64,000 bases of DNA from Chamaelirium japonicum (Eukaryota; Streptophyta; Magnoliopsida; Liliales; Melanthiaceae), in the NCBI GenBank assembly GCA_947650365.1, contig CANTAL010000025.1:1364001-1428000 (forward strand), written 5' to 3'. Each line of letters starts with the position of its first letter. The first letter of the stretch is position 1. The notes under the pieces were generated by a model, which was not told where the DNA came from, did not search any database, and saw nothing but the letters and a program-made list of their open reading frames with translations. Both the position numbers and the translations under genes were made by a program. This document shows, one piece after another, positions 1-13,282 of the stretch.

Positions 1-159
1 ATTCGTATGATCCATTCAAATTCATTCGCACGATCCATTCTAAATCATTCATATGATACATTCTAATTCATTCGTACAATCCATTCTAATTCATTCACAC
101 GAATGTGACCATTCTAATTTATTCGTACGATCCATTCTAATTCATTCCTACGATCCATT

Positions 160-187
160 CTAATTCATTCGCACGAATGTAACCATT
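160..187 (+). repeat. 28-bp monomer variant (representative)
   Basis: This is an example of the second monomer class. It has five more bases than the 23-mer, placed after the CGCACGA part, giving the dyad CATTCGCACGAATG. It exists in recurring flavours: ...GTATCC, ...GTAACC and ...GTAACCTTT, with centres CA or CT far more often than TA. It is interspersed with 23-mers throughout and appears as GGATACATTCGTGCGAATG in reverse blocks. Because 23+28 is 51, a multiple of three, mixing the two classes can keep a reading frame open for a while; this explains the short chance ORFs of the array. Confidence 0.9.
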
Positions 188-681
188 CTAATTCATTCAT
201 ACGATCCATTCTAATTCATTCGCACGAATGTATCCATTCTAATTGATTTGCACAATCCATTCTAATTCATTCCTATGATCCATTCTAATTTATTCGTACG
301 ATCCATTCTAATTCTTTCGCACGAATATATCCATTCTAATTCATTCGCACAAATGTATCCATTGTAATTCATTCGTACGATCTATTCTTATTCACTCATA
401 CGATCCATTCTAATTCATTTGCACGATCCATTCTAATTCATTCCTATGATCCATTCTAATTCATTCGTACGATCCATTGGAATTCATTCGCTCGAATATA
501 TCCATTCTAATTCATTCGTACGATCCTTTCTAATTTTTTCGTACAATCCATTCAGATTCATTCGCACAAATGTATCCATTCAAATTCATTCGTACGATCC
601 ATTCTAATTAATTCGCACGATCCATTCAAATTCACTCTTATGAATGTATCCATTTTAATTCATTCGTACGATCCATTCTAA

Positions 682-700
682 TTCGTACGATCCATTCTCA
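682..700 (+). repeat. 19-bp shortened monomer (representative)
   Basis: One ATTC word is missing, so the unit reads ATTCGTACGATCCATTCTC. The loss fits slippage between the two adjacent ATTC words. It recurs at the same place in other subunits (near 3745, 6170, 12284, 16045, 18433, 22320, 25009), so it was copied with the subunit. Confidence 0.8.
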
Positions 701-1391
701 TCCATTCGTATGATCCATTCTAATCCATTCGTATGATCCATTCTAATTCATTCGTACGAATGTAACCATTCTAATTCATTCGTACGATCCATTCTAATTC
801 ATTCCTTCGATCCATTCTAATTCATTCGCACGAATGTATCCATTCTAATTCATTTGCTCGATCCATTCTAATTCATTCCTATGATCCATTCTAATTCATT
901 CGTACGATCCATTCTAATTCATTCGCTCGAATGTATCCATTCTAATTCATTCGTACGATCTATTCTAATTCATTCGTACGATCCATTCTAATCCATTTGT
1001 ATGATCCATTCTAATTCATTTGTACAATGCGTTCTAATCCATTCGTACGATCCCTTCTAATTCATTCGTACGATCCATTCTAATTCATTTTTACGATCCT
1101 TTCTAATTCATTCATACGATCCATTCTAATTCAATCGTACGATCTATTCTAATCCATTCTAATTCATTCGCTCGAATGTATCCATTCTAATTCATTCGTA
1201 TGATCCATTCTTATTCATTCATACGATCCATTCTAATTCATTCGCAAGATCCATTCTAATTCATTCGCACAATCCGTTCTAATTCATTCGCACAATCCAT
1301 TCTAATTCATTCGCACAAATGTATCCATTCTAATTCATTCGTATGATCCATTCTAATTCATTCGTACGATCCATTCTAATTCATTTGCATG

Positions 1392-1404
1392 ATCCATTCG
1401 CACG
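1392..1404 (+). repeat. 13-bp truncated monomer (representative)
   Basis: Two GATCC words lie only 13 bp apart (GATCCATTCGCACGATCC), which is a 10-bp loss between ATTC words. The same truncation appears near 4191, 12995, 16480, 23036, 25447 and 30117, again as an inherited subunit marker. Confidence 0.8.
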
Positions 1405-3047
1405 ATCCATTCTAATCCATTCGTACGATCCATTCTAATTCATTCATACGATCCATTCTAATTCGTTCGTATGATCAATTATAATTCGTTCGTACGATCC
1501 ATTCTAATTCATTCGCACGATCCATTCTAATTCATTTGTACGATCCATTCTAATTCATTCCTATGATCCATTCTAATTCATTCGTACGATCCATTCTAAT
1601 TCATTCGTACGATCCATTCTAATTCAGTCGTATGAATGTATCCATTTTAATTCATTCGTACGATCCATTCTAATTCATTCGCACAAATGTAACCATTCTA
1701 ATTCATTTGTACGATCCATTCTAATTCATTCGTACGATCCATTCTAATCCATTTGTACGATGCATTCTAATTCATTCGAATGATCCATTCAAATTCTTTC
1801 GCACGATCCATTATAATTCATTCGCACAAATGTATCCATTCTAATTCATTCGTACGATCCATTCTAATTTATTCATACGATCCATTCTAATTCATTCGTA
1901 CGATCCATTCTAATTTATTCTCACGAATGTAACCTTTCTAATTCTTTTGTATTATCCATTCTAATCCATTCGTACGATCCATTCTAATCCATTCGTACGA
2001 TCCATTCTAATCCATTCGTACGATCCATTCTAATTCATTCGTACGATCCGTTCTAATTCATTCTCACAAATGTAACCTTTGTAATTCATTTGTACGAGCC
2101 ATTCTAATTCATTCATACGATCCATTCTAATCCATTCGTACGATCCATTCTAATTCATTTGTACGATCCATTCTAATTCATTCCTAAAATCCATTCTAAT
2201 TCATTCGCATAATCCATTCTAATTCATTCGTACGATCCATTCTAATTCATTCGCACGATCCATTAGAATTCATTCGTACGATCTATTCTAATTCATTCGC
2301 ACGAATGTATCCATTCTAATGCATTCGTACGATCCATTCTAATTCATTCGTATGATCCATTCTAATCCATTCGTATGATCCATTCTAATTCATTCGTACG
2401 ATCCATTCTAATTCATTCTCACAAATGTAACCTTTCTAATTCATTTGTATGATCCATTCTAATTCATTCGTACGATCCATTCTAATTCATTCGCATAAAT
2501 GTATCCATTCTAATTCATTCATACGATCCATTCAAATTCATTCGTACGATCCATTCTAAATCATCCGTATGCTTCATTCTAATTCATTCGTACGATCCAT
2601 TCTAATTCATTCGCATGAATATAACCATTGTAATTCATTCGTACGATCCATTCTAATTCATTCCTATGATCCATTCTAATTCATTCACACGAATGTAACC
2701 ATTCTAGTTCATTCCTACGATCCATTCTAATACATTCGCACAATCCATTCTAATTCATTCGTACGATCCATTCTAATTCATTCGCACGATTCATTAGAAT
2801 TCATTCGTACGATCCATTCTAATTCATTCGCACGAATGTAACCATTCTAATGCATTCGTACGATCCATTCTAATTCATTCATACGATCCATTCTAATCCA
2901 TTCGTACGATCCATTCTAATTTATTCGTACGATCCATTCTAATTAATCCTCACAAATGTAACCTTTCTAATTCATTTGTATGATCCATTCTAATTCATTC
3001 GTGCGATCCATTCTAATTCATTCGCACGAATGTATCCATTCTAATTC

Positions 3048-5469
3048 ATTCGTACAATCCATTCAAATTCATTCGCACGATCCATCCTAAATAATTCGTA
3101 TGATTCATTTTAATTCATTCGTACGATCCATTCTAATTCATTCGCATGAATGTAATCATTCTAATTCATTCGTATGATCCATTCTAATTCATTCCTACGA
3201 TCCATTCTAATTCAATCGCACGAATGTAACCATTCTAATTCATTCGTACGATCCATTCTAATTCATTCCTACGATCCATTCTAATTTATTCGCACGAATA
3301 TATCCATTCTAATTCATTTGCACGATCCATTCTAATTCATTCCTATGATCCATTCTAATTCATTCGTACCATCCATTCTAATTCATTCGCACGAATGTAT
3401 CTATTCTAATTCATTCGCACAAATGTATCCATTCTAATTCATTCGTACGATCCATTCTTATTCACTCATACGATCCATTCTAATTCATTTGCATGATCCA
3501 TTCTAATTTATTCCTATGATCCATTCTAATTCATTTGTACGATCCATTCTAATTCATTCGCTCGAATGTATCCATTCTAATTCATTCGTACGATCCATTC
3601 TAATTCATTCGAACAATCCATTCAGATTCATTCGCACAAATATATCCATTCAAATTCATTCGTACGATCCATTCTAATTAATTCGCACGATCCATTCTAA
3701 TTCAGTCGTATGAATGTATCCATTTTAATTCATTCGTACGATCCATTCTAATTCGTACGATCCATTCTCATCTTTTCGTACGATCCATTCTAATCCATTC
3801 GTACGATCCATTCTAATTCATTCGTATGAATGTAACCATTCTAATTCATTCGTACGATCCATTCTAATTCATTCCTACGATCCATTCTAATTCATTCGCA
3901 CGAATGTATCCATTCTAATTCATTTGCACGATCCAATCTAATTCATTCCTATGATCCATTCTAATTCATTCGTACGATCCATTCTAATTCATTCGCTCGA
4001 ATGTATCCATTCTAATTCATTCGTACGATCCATTCTAATTCATTCGCACGATCCATTCTAATTCATTCGCACAATCCGTTCTAATTTATTCGCACAATCC
4101 GTTCTAATTCATTCGCACAATCTATTCTAATTCATTCGCACGATCCATTCAAATTCATTCGTACGATCCATTCTAATTCATTCGCATGATCCATTCGTAC
4201 GATCCATTCTAATCCATTCGTACGATCCATTCTAATTCATTCATACGATCCATTCTAATTCGTTCGTACTATCCATTCTAATTCGTTCGTACGATCCATT
4301 CTAATTCATTCGCACGATCCATTCTAATTCATTCGCACGATCCATTCTAATTCATTCCTATGATCCATTCTAATTCATTCGTACGATCCATTCTAATTCA
4401 ATCGTATGAATGTATTCATTTTAATTCATTCGTACGATCCATTCTAATTCATTCGCACGAATGTAGTTATTCTAATTCATTTGTACGATCCATTCTAATT
4501 CATTCGTACGATCCATTCTAATCCATTCGTACGATCCATTCTAATTCATACGAATGATCCATTCAAATTCTTTCACACGATCCATTATAATTTATTCGCA
4601 CAAATGTATCCATTCTAATTCATTCGCATGATCCATTCTAATTTATTCATACGATCCATTCTAATTCATCCGTACGATCCATTCTAATTCATTCTCACGA
4701 ATGTAACCTTTCTAATTCATTTGTATGATCCATTCTAATTCATTCGTACGATCCATTCTAATCCATTCGTACGATCCATTCTAATCCATTCGTATGATCC
4801 ATTCTAATTCATTCGTACGATCCATTCTAATTCATTCTCCCAAATGTAACCTTTCTAATTCATTTGTACAATCCATTCTAATCCATTCGTACGATCCATT
4901 CTAATCCATTCGTACGATCCATTCTAATCCATTCGTACGATCCATTCTAATTCATTCGCACGAATGTAACCATTCTAATTCATTCGTATGATCCATTCTA
5001 ATTCATTCCTACGATCCATTCTAATTCATTCGCAGAATCCATTCTAATTCATTCATACGATCCATTCTAATTCATTCGCACGATCCATTAGAATTCATTC
5101 GTACGATCCATTCTAATTCATTCGCACGAATGTATCCATTCTAATGTATTCGTACGATCTATTCTAATTCATTCGTACGATCCATTCTAATCCATTCGTA
5201 CGATTCATTCTAATTCATTCGCACGATCCATTCTAATTCATTCGTATGATCCATTCTAATTTATTTGCACGAATATATGATCCATACTAATTTATTCACA
5301 AGAATGTATCTATTCTAATTCATTCGTACAATCCATTCTAATTTATTCGTACAAATGTATCCATTCTAATTTATTCATACGATTTATTCTAATTCATTCG
5401 CACGATCCATTCTAATTCATTCGTACGATCCATTCTAATTCATGCGCACGAATGTATCCATTCTAATTC
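3048..5469 (+). repeat. Subunit A2 (about 2.42 kb)
   Basis: Starts with CGTACAATCCATTCAAATTC and ends at the next start marker. It contains the 19-bp monomer near 3745, the 13-bp monomer near 4191 and the 31-bp monomer at 5259, in the same order as in the corresponding subunit of B. Confidence 0.8.
5259..5289 (+). repeat. 31-bp monomer variant (representative)
   Basis: A third monomer length: an extra ~8 bp (ACGAATAT-like) stands before GATCC, giving TTTGCACGAATATATGATCC. Related copies sit near 11396, 17544, 21482, 26471 and 28508 on the F strand, and in reverse (GGATCGTATATTCGTGC) near 6957, 9058, 19219 and 50098. Being rare and fixed in position inside the higher-order repeat, it is a good register marker. 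Confidence 0.85.
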
Positions 5470-6746
5470 ATTCGTACGATCCATTCAAATTCATTCGCAC
5501 GATCCATTCTAAATCATTCGTATGATTCATTCTAATTCATTCATACGATCCATTCTAATTCATTCGCACGAATGTAACCATTCTAATTCATTCGTACGAT
5601 CCATTCTAATTCATTCCTACGATCCATTCTAATTCATTCGCACGAATGTAACCATTCTAATTCATTCGTACGATCCATTCTAATTCATTCCTATGATCCA
5701 TTCTAATTCATTCGCACGAATGTATCCATTCTAATTCATTTGCACGATTTATTCTAATTCATTCCTATGATCCATTCTAATTCATTCGTACGATCCATTC
5801 TAATTCATTCGCACGAATGTATCCATTCTAATTCATTCGCACAAATGTATCCATTCTAATTCATTCGTACGATCCATTCTTATTCACTCATACGATCCAT
5901 TCTAATTCATTTGCACGATCCATTCTAATTCATTGCTATGATCCATTCTAATTCATTCGTACGATCCATTCTAATTCATTCGCTCGAATGTATCCATTCT
6001 AATTCATTCGTACGATCCATTCTAATTCATTCGTACAATCCATTCAGATTCATTCGCACAAATGTATCTATTCAAATTCATTCGTACGATCCATTCTAAT
6101 TAATTCGCACGATCCATTCTAATTCAGTCGTATGAATGTATCCATTTTAATTGATTCGTACGATCCATTCTAATTCGTACGATCCATTCTCATCCATTCC
6201 TACGATCCATTCTAATTCATTCGTACGAATGTAACCATTCTAATTCATTTGTACGATCCATTCTAATTCATTCCTACGATCCATTCTAATTCATTCGCAC
6301 GAATGTATCCATTCTAATTCATTTGCACGATCCATTCTAATCCATTCCTATAATCCATTCTAATTCATTCGTACGATTCATTCTAATTCATTCGCTCAAA
6401 TGTATCCATTCTAATTCATTCGTACGATCTATTCTAATTCATTCGTACGATCCATTCTAATCCATTCGTACGATCCATTCTAATTCATTCGTACAATGCG
6501 TTCTAATCCATTCGTACAATCCATTCTAATTCATTCGTACGATCCATTCTAATTCATTTGTATGATCCATTCTAATTCATTCGTACAATCCATTCTAATT
6601 CAATCATACGATCCATTCTAATCCATTCTAATTTATTCGCTCGAATGTATCCATTCTAATTCATTCGTACAATCCATTCTTATTCATTCATACGATCCAT
6701 TCTAATTCATTCGCACGATCCATTCTAATTCAGTCATATGAATATA
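5470..6746 (+). repeat. Subunit A3, cut short by a strand switch
   Basis: Follows the subunit order (start marker, 28-mers, ATGAATGTATCCATTTT marker at 6133) but stops after about 1.28 kb, where the array flips to the reverse strand within a 28-mer. Confidence 0.8.
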
Positions 6747-6800
6747 TCATACGAATGAATTAGAATGGATTATGCGAATGAATTAAAATGGATCGTACAA
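6725..6800. repeat. Copied F-to-R junction, copy 1
   Basis: A forward 28-mer (CAGTCATATGAATATA) breaks off and continues as TCATACGAATGAATTAG, then an ATGCGAATGAATTAAAATGG unit and a CGTACAAATG unit. The same join with the same following variants is at 8851, 19009, 50375 and 61814. Confidence 0.88.
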
Positions 6801-8113
6801 ATGAATTAGAATGGATCATACGAATGGATTAGAATGGATCGTACGAATGGATTAGAATGGATCGTACGAATCGATTAGAATGAATCGTACGAATAAATTA
6901 GAATGGATTGTACGAATGAATTAGAATGGATACATTCTTGCGAATAAATTAGAATGGATCGTATATTCGTGCAAATAAATTAGAAGGGATCGTATGAATG
7001 AATAAGAATGGATCATACGAATGAATTAGAATGGATTGTGCGAATGAATTAGAATGAGTCGTACAAAAGCATTAGAATGGATACATTCATGCGAATGAAT
7101 TAGAATGGATCGGACGAATGAATTAGAATGGATCGTACGAACGAATTAGAATGGATCGTACGAACGAATTAGAATGGATCGTACGAATGAATTAGAACGG
7201 ATACATTCGAGCGAATGAATTAGAATGGATCATACGAATGAATTAGAATGGATCATAGGAATGAATTAGAATGGATCATGCAAATGAATTAGAATGGATA
7301 CATTCGTGCGAATGAATTAGAATGGATTGTAGGAATGAATTAGAATGGATCGTACGAATGAATTACAATGGTTACATTCGTGCGAATGAATTAGAATGGA
7401 TTGTACGAATAGATTAGAATGGATCGTACGAATGAATTAGAATGGATCATACAAATGAATCAGAAAGGTTACATTCATGAGAATGAATTAGAATGGATCG
7501 TACAAATGAATTAGAATGGATACATTCGAGCGAATGAATTAGAATGGATCGTACGAATGAATTAGAATGGATCGTACAAATGAATTAGAATGGATCGTGC
7601 GAATGAATTAGAATGAATCGTACGAATGCATTAGAATGGATCGTGCGAATGAATTAGAATGGATACATTCGTACAAATGAATTAGAATGGATCGTGTGAA
7701 TGAATTAGAATGGATCGTACAAATGAATTAGAATGGATCGTATGAATGAATTAGAATGGATCGTACGAATGAATTTGAATGGATCGTGCGAATGAATTAG
7801 AATGGATCATACGAATGAAATAGAATAGATCATACGAATGAATTAGAATGGATCGTACGAATGGATTAGAATGGATCATACGAATAAATTAGAATGGATA
7901 CATTCGTGCGAATGAATTAGAATGGATCGTACGAATGAATTAGAATGGATCGTGCGAATGAATTAGAATGAATCGTACGAATGAATAAGAATGGATCGTA
8001 CGAATGGATTAGAATGGATCATACGAATGAATTAGAATGGATCATACAAATGAATTAGAAAGGTTACATTCGTGAGAATGAATTAGAATGGATTGTGCGA
8101 ATGAATTAGAATT
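6747..8113 (-). repeat. Reverse block R1
   Basis: Reads GAATTAGAATGGATC on the plus strand throughout. Starts at the recurring TCATACGAATGAATTAG junction and ends in GAATTAGAATT against GTCGTACGATCC. Confidence 0.95.
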
Positions 8114-8850
8114 GTCGTACGATCCATTCTATTTCATTCGCTCGAATGTATCCATTCTAATTCATTCGTACGATCCATTCTAATTCGTTCATACGATCCA
8201 TTCTAATTCGTTCGTACAATCCATTCTAATTCGTTCGTACAATTCATTCTAATTCATTCGTACGATCCATTCTAATGCATTCGTACGATTCATTCTAATT
8301 CATTCGTACGATCCATTCTAATCCATTCATACGATCCATTATAATTCATTCGTATGATCCATTCTAACTCATTCGGTGGATCCATTCTAATGCATTCGTA
8401 CGATTCAATCTAATTCATTCGCACGATCCATTTTAATTCATTTGCACGATCCATTTTAATTCATTCCTATAATCCATTCTAATTCGTTCGTACGATCCAT
8501 TCTAATTCTTTCATACGATCCATTCTAATTCATTCGTATGATCCATTCTAATCCATTCGTACAATCCATTCTAACTCATTCGTTGGATCCATTCTAATTC
8601 ATTCGTACGATCCATTCTAATTCATTCGTACGATCCATTCTAATTCATTCGTACGATCCATTCTAATTCATTCATACGATCCATTCTAATCCATTCGTAC
8701 GATCCATTCTAACTCATTCGGTGGATCCATTCTAATTTATTCCTATGATCCATTCTAATTCATTCGTACGATCCATTCTAATTCATTCGCTCGAATATAT
8801 CCATTCTAATTCATTCGTACGATCCATTCTAATTCGGTCATATGAATGTA
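8114..8850 (+). repeat. Forward block F2 with GGTGGATCC variants
   Basis: 737 bp of forward units between two reverse blocks. It contains the rare CATTCGGTGGATCC unit (near 8371 and 8717) and CATTCGTTGGATCC (near 8577), which are otherwise seen only in the right half (34900, 57727, and in reverse at 34482 and 51862). This suggests the block was copied from elsewhere in the array. Confidence 0.93.
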
Positions 8851-8904
8851 TCATACGAATGAATTAGAATGGATTATGCGAATGAATTAAAATGGATCGT
8901 ACAA
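8829..8904. repeat. Copied F-to-R junction, copy 2
   Basis: Same break within CGGTCATATGAATGTA and same reverse units after it; created by the 2,104-bp duplication in superunit A. Confidence 0.88.
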
Positions 8905-11287
8905 ATGAATTAGAATGGATCATACGAATGGTTTAGAATGGATCGTACGAATGGATTAGAATGGATCGTACGAATCGATTAGAATGGATCGTACTAATAA
9001 ATTAGAATGGATTGTACGAATGAATTAGAATGGATACATTCTTGCGAATAAATTAGAATGGATCGTATATTCGTGCAAATAAATTAGAATGGATCGTATG
9101 AATGAATAAGAATGGATCATACGAATGAATTAGAATGGATTGTGCGAATGAATTAGAATGAGTCGTACAAAAGCATTAGAATGGATACATTCATGCGAAT
9201 GAATTAGAATGGATCGGACGAATGAATTAGAATGGATCGTACGAACGAATTAGAATGGATCATACGAACGAATTAGAATGGATCGTACAAATGAATTAGA
9301 ACGGATACATTCGAGCGAATGAATTAGAATGGATCATACGAATGAATTAGAATGGATCATAGGAATGAATTAGAATGGATCATGCAAATGAATTAGAATG
9401 GATACATTCGTGCGAATGAATTAGAATGGATTATAGGAATGAATTAGAATGGATCGTACGAATGAATTACAATGGTTACATTCGTGCGAATGAATTAGAA
9501 TGGATCGTACGAATGGATTAGAATGGATCGTACGAATGAATTAGAATGGATCATACAAATGAATCAGAAAGGTTACATTCATGAGAATGAATTAGAATGG
9601 ATCGTACGAATGAATTAGAATCGATACATTCGAGCGAATGAATTAGAATGGATCGTACGAATAAATTAGAATGGATCATAGGAATGAATTTGAATGGATC
9701 ATGCAAATGAATTAGAATAGATACATTCGTGCGAATGTATTAGAATGGATAGTAGGAATGAATTAGAATGGATCGTACGAATGAATTAGAATGGTTACAT
9801 TTGTGCGAATGAATTAGAATGGATCGTACGAATGAATTAGAATGGATCGTACGAAAGAATTAGAATGGATCGTGCGAATAAATTAGAATGGATTGTACGA
9901 ATGAATTAGAATGGATACATTCGTGCGAATGAATTAGAATGGATCGGACGAATGAATTAGAATGGATCGGACGAATGAATTAGAATGGATCGTGTGAATG
10001 AATTAGAATGAATCGTACGAATGCATTAGAATGGATACAGTCGTACGAATGAATTAGAATGGATCGTACGAATGAATTAGAATGGATCGTGCGAATGAAT
10101 TAGAATGGATCGTACGAATGAATTAGAATGGTTCGTGCGAATGAATTAGAATGGATCGTACGAATGAATTAGAATGGATACATACAAATGAATTAGAAAG
10201 GTTACATTCGTGAGAAAGAATTAGAATGGATCGTACGAATGAATTAGAATGGATCGTACAAATGAATTAGAATGGATACATTCGAGCGAATGAATTAGAA
10301 TAGATCGTACGAATGAATTAGAATGGATCATACGAGTGAATTAGAATGGATCGTACGAATGGATTAGAATGGATCGTACGAATGGATTAGAATGGATCGT
10401 ACGAATGGATTAGAATGGATCGTACGAATGGATTAGAATGGATCGTACGAATGAATTAGAATGGATCGTACGAATGAATTAGAATGGATCGTACGAATGA
10501 ATTAGAATGGATCGTACGAACAAATTAGAATGGATCGTATGAACGAATTAGAATGGATCATACGAAAGAATTAGAATGGATACATTCGAGCGATTGAATT
10601 AGAATGGATCGTACGAATGAATTAGAATAGATCATAGGAATGAATTAGAATGGATCGTGCAAAAGAATTAGAATGTATACATTCATGCGAAAGAATTAGA
10701 ATGGATCGTAGGATTGAATTAGAATGGATCGTATGAATGAATTAGAATGGTTACATTCGTGCGAATGAATTAGAATGGATCGTACGAATGGATTAGAATG
10801 GACCGTACGAATGGATTAGAATGGATCGTACGAATGAATTAGAATGGACCGTACAAATGAATTAGAAAGGTTACATTTGTGAGAATGAATTAGAATGGAT
10901 CGTACAAAAGAATTAGAATGGATCGTACGAATGGATTAGAATGGATCGTACGAATGAATTAGAATGGATCATACAAATGAATTAGAAAGGTTACATTCGT
11001 AAGAATGAATTAGAATGGATCGTACGAATAAAATTAGAATGGATCATGCGAATGAATTTGAATGGATCGTACGAATGAATTAGAATGGATCAAACGAATA
11101 AATTAGAATGGATAGATTCGAGCGAATGAAGTAGAATAGATCGTAGGAATGAATTAGAATGGATCATACGAATGAATTAGAATGGATCGTGCGAATGAAT
11201 TAGAATGGATTGTACGAATTAATTAGAATGGATACATTCGTGCGAATGAATTAGAATGGATCGGACGAATGAATTAGAATGGATCGT
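8851..11287 (-). repeat. Reverse block R2
   Basis: The main reverse segment of superunit A. It includes a run of four GAATGGATTAGAATGG-type units near 10360-10440 and one copy of the 181-bp cassette. Ends at a CGTACG-centred switch. Confidence 0.95.
10970..11151 (-). repeat. 181-bp cassette, reverse copy in R2
   Basis: Ordered variants on the F strand: CCTACGATCTATTC, a CGCTCG 28-mer, a CG(T)TCGATCC unit, CATTCAAATT, CGCATGATCC, then a CTCACGAATGTAACCTTT 28-mer and CATTTGTATG. This copy is 182 bp, one base longer (GAATAAAATTAG). Confidence 0.85.
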
Positions 11288-11340
11288 ACGATTTATTCTA
11301 ATTCATTCGTACGATCCATTCTAATGCATTCGTATGATTC
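11231..11340. repeat. Copied R-to-F junction, copy 1
   Basis: A reverse 28-mer, then GGATCGGACGAATG, then the switch at CGTACG, a forward consensus unit and CATTCTAATGCATTCG. The same order occurs at 21376, 38344 and 52320. Confidence 0.85.
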
Positions 11341-13282
11341 ATTCTAATTTATTCACACGATCCATTCTAATTCATTCGTATGATCAATTCTATTTTATTT
11401 GCACGAATATACGATCCATTCTAATTTATTCGCAAGAATGTATCCATTCTAATTCATTCATATAATCCATTCTAATTTATTCGTACAAATGTATCCATTC
11501 TAATTTATTCATACGATCCATTCTAATTCAATCAGACGATCCATTGTAATTCATTCGTACGATCCATTCTAATTCATTCGCATGAATGTATGCATTCTAA
11601 TTCATTCGTATGATCCATTCAAATTCATTCGCACGATCCATTCTAAATCATTCGTATGATACATTCTAATTCATTCGTACAATCCATTCTAATTCATTCA
11701 CACGAATGTGACCATTCTAATTTATTCGTACGATCCATTCTAATTCATTCCTACGATCCATTCTAATTCATTCGCACGAATGTAACCATTCTAATTCATT
11801 CGTACGATCCATTCTAATTCATTCGCACGAATGTATCCATTCTAATTGATTTGCACAATCCATTCTAATTCATTCCTATGATCCATTCTAATTTATTCGT
11901 ACGATCCATTCTAATTCATTCGCACGAATATATCCATTCTAATTCATTCGCACAAATGTATCCATTGTAATTCATTCATACGATCTATTCTTATTCACTC
12001 ATACGATCCATTCTAATTCATTTGCACGATCCATTCTAATTCATTCCTATGATCCATTCTAATTCATTCGTACGATCCATTGGAATTCATTCGCTCGAAT
12101 ATATCCATTCTAATTCATTCGTACGATCCTTTCTAATTTATTCGTACAATCCATTCAGATTCATTCGCACAAATGTATCCATTCAAATTCATTCGTACGA
12201 TCCATTCTAATTAATTCGCACGATCCATTCAAATTCACTCTTATGAATGTATCCATTTTAATTCATTCGTACGATCCATTCTAATTCGTACGATCCATTC
12301 TCATCCATTCGTATGATCCATTCTAATCCATTCGTACGATCCATTCTAATTCATTCGTACTAATGTAACCATTCTAATTCATTCGTACGATCCATTCTAA
12401 TTCATTCCTTCGATCCATTCTAATTCATTCGCACGAATGTATCCATTCTAATTCATTTGCTCGATCCATTCTAATTCATTCCTATGATCCATTCTAATTC
12501 ATTCGTACGATCCATTCTAATTCATTCGCTCGAATGTATCCATTCTAATTCATTCGTACGATCTATTCTAATTCATTCGTACGATCCATTCTAATCCATT
12601 TGTATGATCCATTCTAATTCATTTGTACAATGCGTTCTAATCCATTCGTACGATCCCTTCTAATTCATTCGTACGATCCATTCTAATTCATTTTTACGAT
12701 CCTTTCTAATTCATTCATACGATCCATTCTAATTCAATCGTACGATCTATTCTAATCCATTCTAATTCATTCGCTCGAATATATCCATTCTAATTCATTC
12801 GTATGATCCATTCTTATTCATTCATACGATCCATTCTAATTCATTCGCAAGATCCATTCTAATTCATTCGCACAATCCGTTCTAATTCATTCGCACAATC
12901 CATTCTAATTCATTCGCACAAATGTATCCATTCTAATTCATTCGTATGATCCATTCTAATTCATTCGTACGATCCATTCTAATTCATTTGCATGATCCAT
13001 TCGCACGATCCATTCTAATCCATTCGTACGATCCATTCTAATTCATTCATACGATCCATTCTAATTCGTTCGTACGATCAATTATAATTCGTTCGTACGA
13101 TCCATTCTAATTCATTCGCACGATCCATTCTAATTCATTTGTACGATCCATTCTAATTCATTCCTATGATCCATTCTAATTCATTCGTACGATCCATTCT
13201 AATTCATTCGTACGATCCATTCTAATTCAGTCGTATGAATGTATCCATTTTAATTCATTCGTACGATCCATTCTAATTCATT

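Larger units (their letters stand above)
1..3047 (+). repeat. Subunit A1 (about 3.05 kb)
   Basis: Subunits share the start marker (CATTCAAATT followed by a CTAAAT-type variant) and, about 640 bp in, an ATGAATGTATCCATTTT marker followed by the 19-bp monomer. These recur at 1, 3048 and 5470, and at 641, 3711 and 6133. A1 carries about 0.6 kb that A2 lacks, including a second internal copy of the start marker near 2519. Confidence 0.8.
1..6746 (+). repeat. Forward block F1
   Basis: Continuous F-orientation monomers, subunits A1-A3; no reverse unit seen inside. Confidence 0.95.
6747..8850 (-). repeat. 2,104-bp extra segment in superunit A (reverse array plus forward insert)
   Basis: The F-to-R junction at 6747 is repeated at 8851, and the first ~800 bp after both match each other and the start of the single reverse segment of B at 19009. 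The extra segment therefore duplicates the start of the reverse segment and adds unrelated-order forward units (8114-8850). Confidence 0.85.
1..11603 (+). repeat. Higher-order repeat superunit A
   Basis: The first of three superunits that start with the same run of variant monomers (CGTATGATCC, CATTCAAATT, CTAAATC, GATACATTC). The same start is found at 11604 and 21693. It holds subunits A1-A3, a reverse segment interrupted by a forward insert, and a forward tail. It is longer than B because of a 2,104-bp gain in the reverse part. Confidence 0.9.

Noticed and set aside
8114..8850. Inserted mobile element between reverse blocks
   Set aside because: It is made of ordinary monomers, with no terminal repeats, target duplication or coding sequence.
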